Source of the DNA: an uncultured Faecalibacterium sp.
GTDB taxonomy: Bacteria; Bacillota; Clostridia; Oscillospirales; Ruminococcaceae
Assembly: GCA_937917475.1 (NCBI GenBank)
Contig: CALDNF010000042.1
Span: 1 to 7,569 of the forward strand
Direction: 5' to 3'
DNA length: 7,569 nt
A program made the translations under genes and the position numbers. Positions 5,826-7,569 of this stretch are shown in pieces. How positions within the stretch are numbered: position 1 is the first letter of the stretch; each line of letters begins with the position of its first letter. The notes below the pieces were generated by a model, which was given only the letters and a program-made list of their open reading frames with translations, did no database searches and had not been told where the DNA came from.

Positions 5826-6530
5826 ATGCCCATAGGAATTACAACGGATGTTTTGATTACCTGTCTTGGTGCGGTTCTGGGTGTTGTACTTGGAACTCGT
5901 CTGCCGGATTCTCTGAAAAAAGCTCTGAACAATACCCTTGGAATCGCAGCCATTGCAATGGGTATTGTCCTGATCCTGAAAGTAAAGAACCTTTCTGCTG
6001 TTGTTCTGACATTGGTGGTCGGCAGTATTCTGGGCGAGCTTGTGATGCTGGATGACCGCATCCGGAAGCTTGTGACCGGAATAGTGCATAAGCTGATGAA
6101 CGGCGCAGCCGCAGATGAGCAGTTTCTTGCTCAGGTCAGTGCAGTTGTCATCCTGTTCTGCTGCGGCGGCACAGGATGGTACGGAGCTTTGAATGAGGGA
6201 CTGACCGGTGATGGAAGCATCCTCATCACGAAATCCATTCTGGATTTTGTCACGGCCTGCATCTTCGGCTCGATCCTTGGCAAAATCGTTCCCATGCTCT
6301 GCATCCCGCAGGCCATCATCTACGGCGCACTGTTTCTGGTATCCGGTGCAGTGCAGCCCTTTATTACGCCGGATATTATTGCAGACTTTTCCGCAACGGG
6401 CGGTGTTATTACCTTTTGCGCCGGTCTCAGCCTGGCCGGTATCAAAAAGGATATGAAGGTTCTGAACCTGCTGCCCTCGCTTATCCTGATTTTCCTGATC
6501 TCAAGCGCATGGACCGCACTGATGGGATGA
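5826..6530 (+). CDS. DUF554 (YdfK-like) integral membrane protein
   Basis: This 234-residue protein is of normal length for DUF554, with about six or seven hydrophobic segments. The family core is visible: an N-terminal segment with repeated glycines (LGAVLGVVLG, 14-23), LVVGSILGEL (63-72), GGTGWYGALNEGLTGDGSIL (114-133), then TKSILDFVTACIFGSILG (135-152) and TGGVITFCAGLSLAGIKK (191-208). DUF554 proteins have no established biochemical function; a transport or channel role is often guessed. The only good ribosome site, GGGAGG (5805-5810), ends 15 bases before the ATG, which is long, and no ATG, GTG or TTG in frame lies closer to it. The start nevertheless fits the family N terminus. The 53-base gap after the permease is the widest in the operon. 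It lies on the same strand and ends at a shared terminator, so it is probably co-transcribed and may serve export or a second transport step. Confidence 0.85.
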   Translation: MPIGITTDVLITCLGAVLGVVLGTRLPDSLKKALNNTLGIAAIAMGIVLILKVKNLSAVVLTLVVGSILGELVMLDDRIRKLVTGIVHKLMNGAAADEQFLAQVSAVVILFCCGGTGWYGALNEGLTGDGSILITKSILDFVTACIFGSILGKIVPMLCIPQAIIYGALFLVSGAVQPFITPDIIADFSATGGVITFCAGLSLAGIKKDMKVLNLLPSLILIFLISSAWTALMG

Positions 6531-6601
6531 TCAGCCACTAAAATCTACCTGCTATTTTCTCTCTTCTTCTTTTCTTCATCATACCATTCTCCTTAAAAAG
6601 T

Positions 6602-6646
6602 AGCCTTCCTTCTGACGATCACGGTGTCGGAAGGGGGGCTGTTTTT
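6602..6646 (+). terminator. Rho-independent terminator of the five-gene operon
   Basis: Arms 6602-6616 and 6626-6640 pair over 15 bp with three G-U wobbles and a nine-base loop (6617-6625), followed by TTTTT at 6642-6646. Five A at 6595-6599 can extend the stem into the U run. In leftward RNA the three wobble positions would be A-C mismatches, so the element is oriented to stop rightward transcription. It begins 72 bases after the DUF554 stop codon. Confidence 0.87.
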
Positions 6647-6705
6647 GCTGTGGAAGCTGCTGCACCTGTTCCGCCTTTGGGATTGAAAAGTCCCTGCGCT
6701 CCCGG

Positions 6706-6734
6706 TTGACAAATCCCCGCCAAATCGTTAAACT
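6706..6734 (+). promoter_or_regulatory. Sigma-A promoter for gltX
   Basis: A perfect TTGACA (6706-6711) is followed after 17 bases by TAAACT (6729-6734), which keeps the key first T, second A and last T of the -10 box. Transcription would begin near 6741, giving a leader of about 57 bases before the ATG at 6798. The leader shows no T-box-type specifier or anti-terminator stem and no second terminator, so expression looks simple and constitutive. Confidence 0.72.
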
Positions 6735-6797
6735 AAAACATAGCTATCCGCAGTTTTTACCGAGATGGATAATGATAGATCAAAGGAGCGTTTTTAT

Positions 6798-7569
6798 ATG
6801 CCGAGCAACAAGATCCGCACCCGATTTGCGCCCTCGCCCACGGGCTATATGCACGTTGGCAATCTGCGCACCGCCCTGTACACCTACCTGATGGCCAAGC
6901 ACGAGGACGGCACCTTCATCCTCCGCATTGAGGACACCGATCAGGGCCGCTACGTCGAGGGCGCAGTGGATGTGATCTACAACACCCTGCGGGAGACCGG
7001 TCTGCTCTGGGACGAAGGCCCGGATATCGGCGGCCCGGTGGGCCCCTACGTTCAGAGCGAGCGGATGGGGATGTTCAAACAGTATGCCGAGCAGCTGGTG
7101 GCTGAGGGCAAGGCTTACTACTGCTTCTGCACCGAGGAGCGGCTGGAAGCCCTCCATGCAGAGCAGCGTGCCAACGGCGAGATGACCCACTACGACGGCT
7201 GCTGCCGTGACCTGCCTGAGGAAGAAGTCAAGAAGCATCTGGCTGCCGGCGACCCCTACGTTATCCGCCAGAAGATCCCCAAGGAGGGTGTGACCGGTTT
7301 TGACGATGTGGTGTACGGCCACATCGAGGTCAACAACAGTGAGATGGACGACCAGATCCTCATCAAGACCGATGGGATGCCCACCTACAACTTTGCAAAC
7401 GTGGTGGATGACCACCTCATGGGCATTACCCATGTCATCCGGGGCAGCGAATATCTGTCCTCCACCCCCAAGTACAATCTGCTGTATCAGGCCTTTGGCT
7501 GGGAGATCCCCACTTATATCCACTGCCCGCCGGTCATGAAGGACGCCCAGAACAAGCTGTCCAAGCGCA
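6798..7569 (+). CDS. gltX: Glutamyl-tRNA synthetase, N-terminal 257 residues (runs off the right edge)
   Basis: This class I aminoacyl-tRNA synthetase charges tRNA-Glu with glutamate in the cytoplasm. The ATP-binding signature RFAPSPTGYMHVGNLRTALY covers residues 9-28, with HVGN (19-22) as the HIGH-type motif. LRIEDTDQGR (42-51) is the glutamate-site segment, and NKLSKR (252-257), the KMSKS-type loop, lies at the very edge of the window. A CxC (109-111) followed by YDGCC (132-136) resembles the zinc-binding pattern seen in some bacterial GluRS enzymes. AAAGGAG (6782-6788) lies nine bases before the ATG. Full-length enzymes are about 470-560 residues, so roughly half is missing, including the anticodon-binding domain that would tell a discriminating from a non-discriminating enzyme. 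It has its own promoter after the operon terminator and is functionally unrelated to the operon. Confidence 0.97.
   Translation, partial: MPSNKIRTRFAPSPTGYMHVGNLRTALYTYLMAKHEDGTFILRIEDTDQGRYVEGAVDVIYNTLRETGLLWDEGPDIGGPVGPYVQSERMGMFKQYAEQLVAEGKAYYCFCTEERLEALHAEQRANGEMTHYDGCCRDLPEEEVKKHLAAGDPYVIRQKIPKEGVTGFDDVVYGHIEVNNSEMDDQILIKTDGMPTYNFANVVDDHLMGITHVIRGSEYLSSTPKYNLLYQAFGWEIPTYIHCPPVMKDAQNKLSKR

Larger units (their letters stand above)
6531..6797 (+). other. Intergenic region between the operon and gltX
   Basis: These 267 bases hold, in order, a pyrimidine-rich stretch (23 uninterrupted pyrimidines at 6555-6577), the operon terminator (6602-6646), a small hairpin of six base pairs with a GAAA loop (6679-6694), and the gltX promoter (6706-6734). 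I see no coding region, tRNA or riboswitch in it. Confidence 0.6.

Noticed and set aside
12..6665. Repeated GCTGCTGCAC-like words near 14, 1073 and 6656
   Set aside because: They are ten bases or fewer with no shared context, as expected by chance at this base composition.
6679..6694. Small hairpin with a GAAA loop as a functional RNA
   Set aside because: It has six base pairs, one of them G-U, lies upstream of the gltX promoter and downstream of the terminator, and is likely chance.
6735..6797. T-box or other riboswitch before gltX
   Set aside because: The leader is only about 57 bases, has no T-box consensus and no terminator/antiterminator pair.
6780..7523. 247-codon minus-strand open frame opposite gltX
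   Set aside because: It lies wholly opposite conserved glutamyl-tRNA synthetase sequence and is rich in Val, His and Gly without a domain.
1..7569. CRISPR array, insertion sequence, tRNA gene or attachment site
   Set aside because: I looked and found no regular spaced repeats, transposase, terminal inverted repeats or cloverleaf-like sequence.

Overview
The window looks like a piece of chromosome from a gut-type Clostridia bacterium, most likely Oscillospiraceae close to Faecalibacterium. The reasons are the strong AGGAGG-type ribosome sites before most genes, moderate-to-high GC, heavy use of CTG, GGC and CTC codons with very few TTA, CTA and TCA codons, and a gltX of firmicute type. The genus is an impression from memory, not the result of a search.

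Layout. Positions 1-53 hold a bidirectional-looking terminator that closes a leftward LysR-type regulator gene (111-1061). Between that gene and the next (1062-1188) lies a compact AT-rich control region. It contains a good rightward promoter, a good leftward promoter occupying almost the same bases, and a cluster of TATAA/TTATA inverted repeats suited to a LysR-type activator. Rightward from there run five closely spaced genes (1189-6530): a split UxaA/SuyAB-type dehydratase or lyase (small SAF-domain subunit and large catalytic subunit), a 576-residue cytoplasmic tandem alpha/beta-hydrolase, an SLC13/IT-superfamily permease, and a DUF554 (YdfK-like) membrane protein. A strong hairpin terminator (6602-6646) ends the unit. 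After it comes an independent housekeeping gene, gltX (glutamyl-tRNA synthetase), with its own promoter; it runs off the right edge.

How the genes may work together. The five-gene unit reads as a LysR-controlled uptake and breakdown module. The permease would bring in an organic acid, probably a hydroxy- or dicarboxylate or an ester or lactone of one. The esterase would cut an ester or lactone bond inside the cell, and the UxaA-family pair would then dehydrate, or eliminate a group from, the freed 2,3-substituted acid. DUF554 has no established function. No kinase, aldolase, dehydrogenase or sulfite-handling gene lies in the window, so the substrate and the fate of the product cannot be fixed.

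The most unusual points are: (1) this gene combination, which I cannot match to a characterised pathway; (2) the hydrolase, whose N-terminal half looks like a second copy of the same fold with the nucleophile serine replaced by glycine and the oxyanion His-Gly lost; (3) departures from usual motifs in the small UxaA subunit and in the permease; and (4) the fully overlapping face-to-face promoters.
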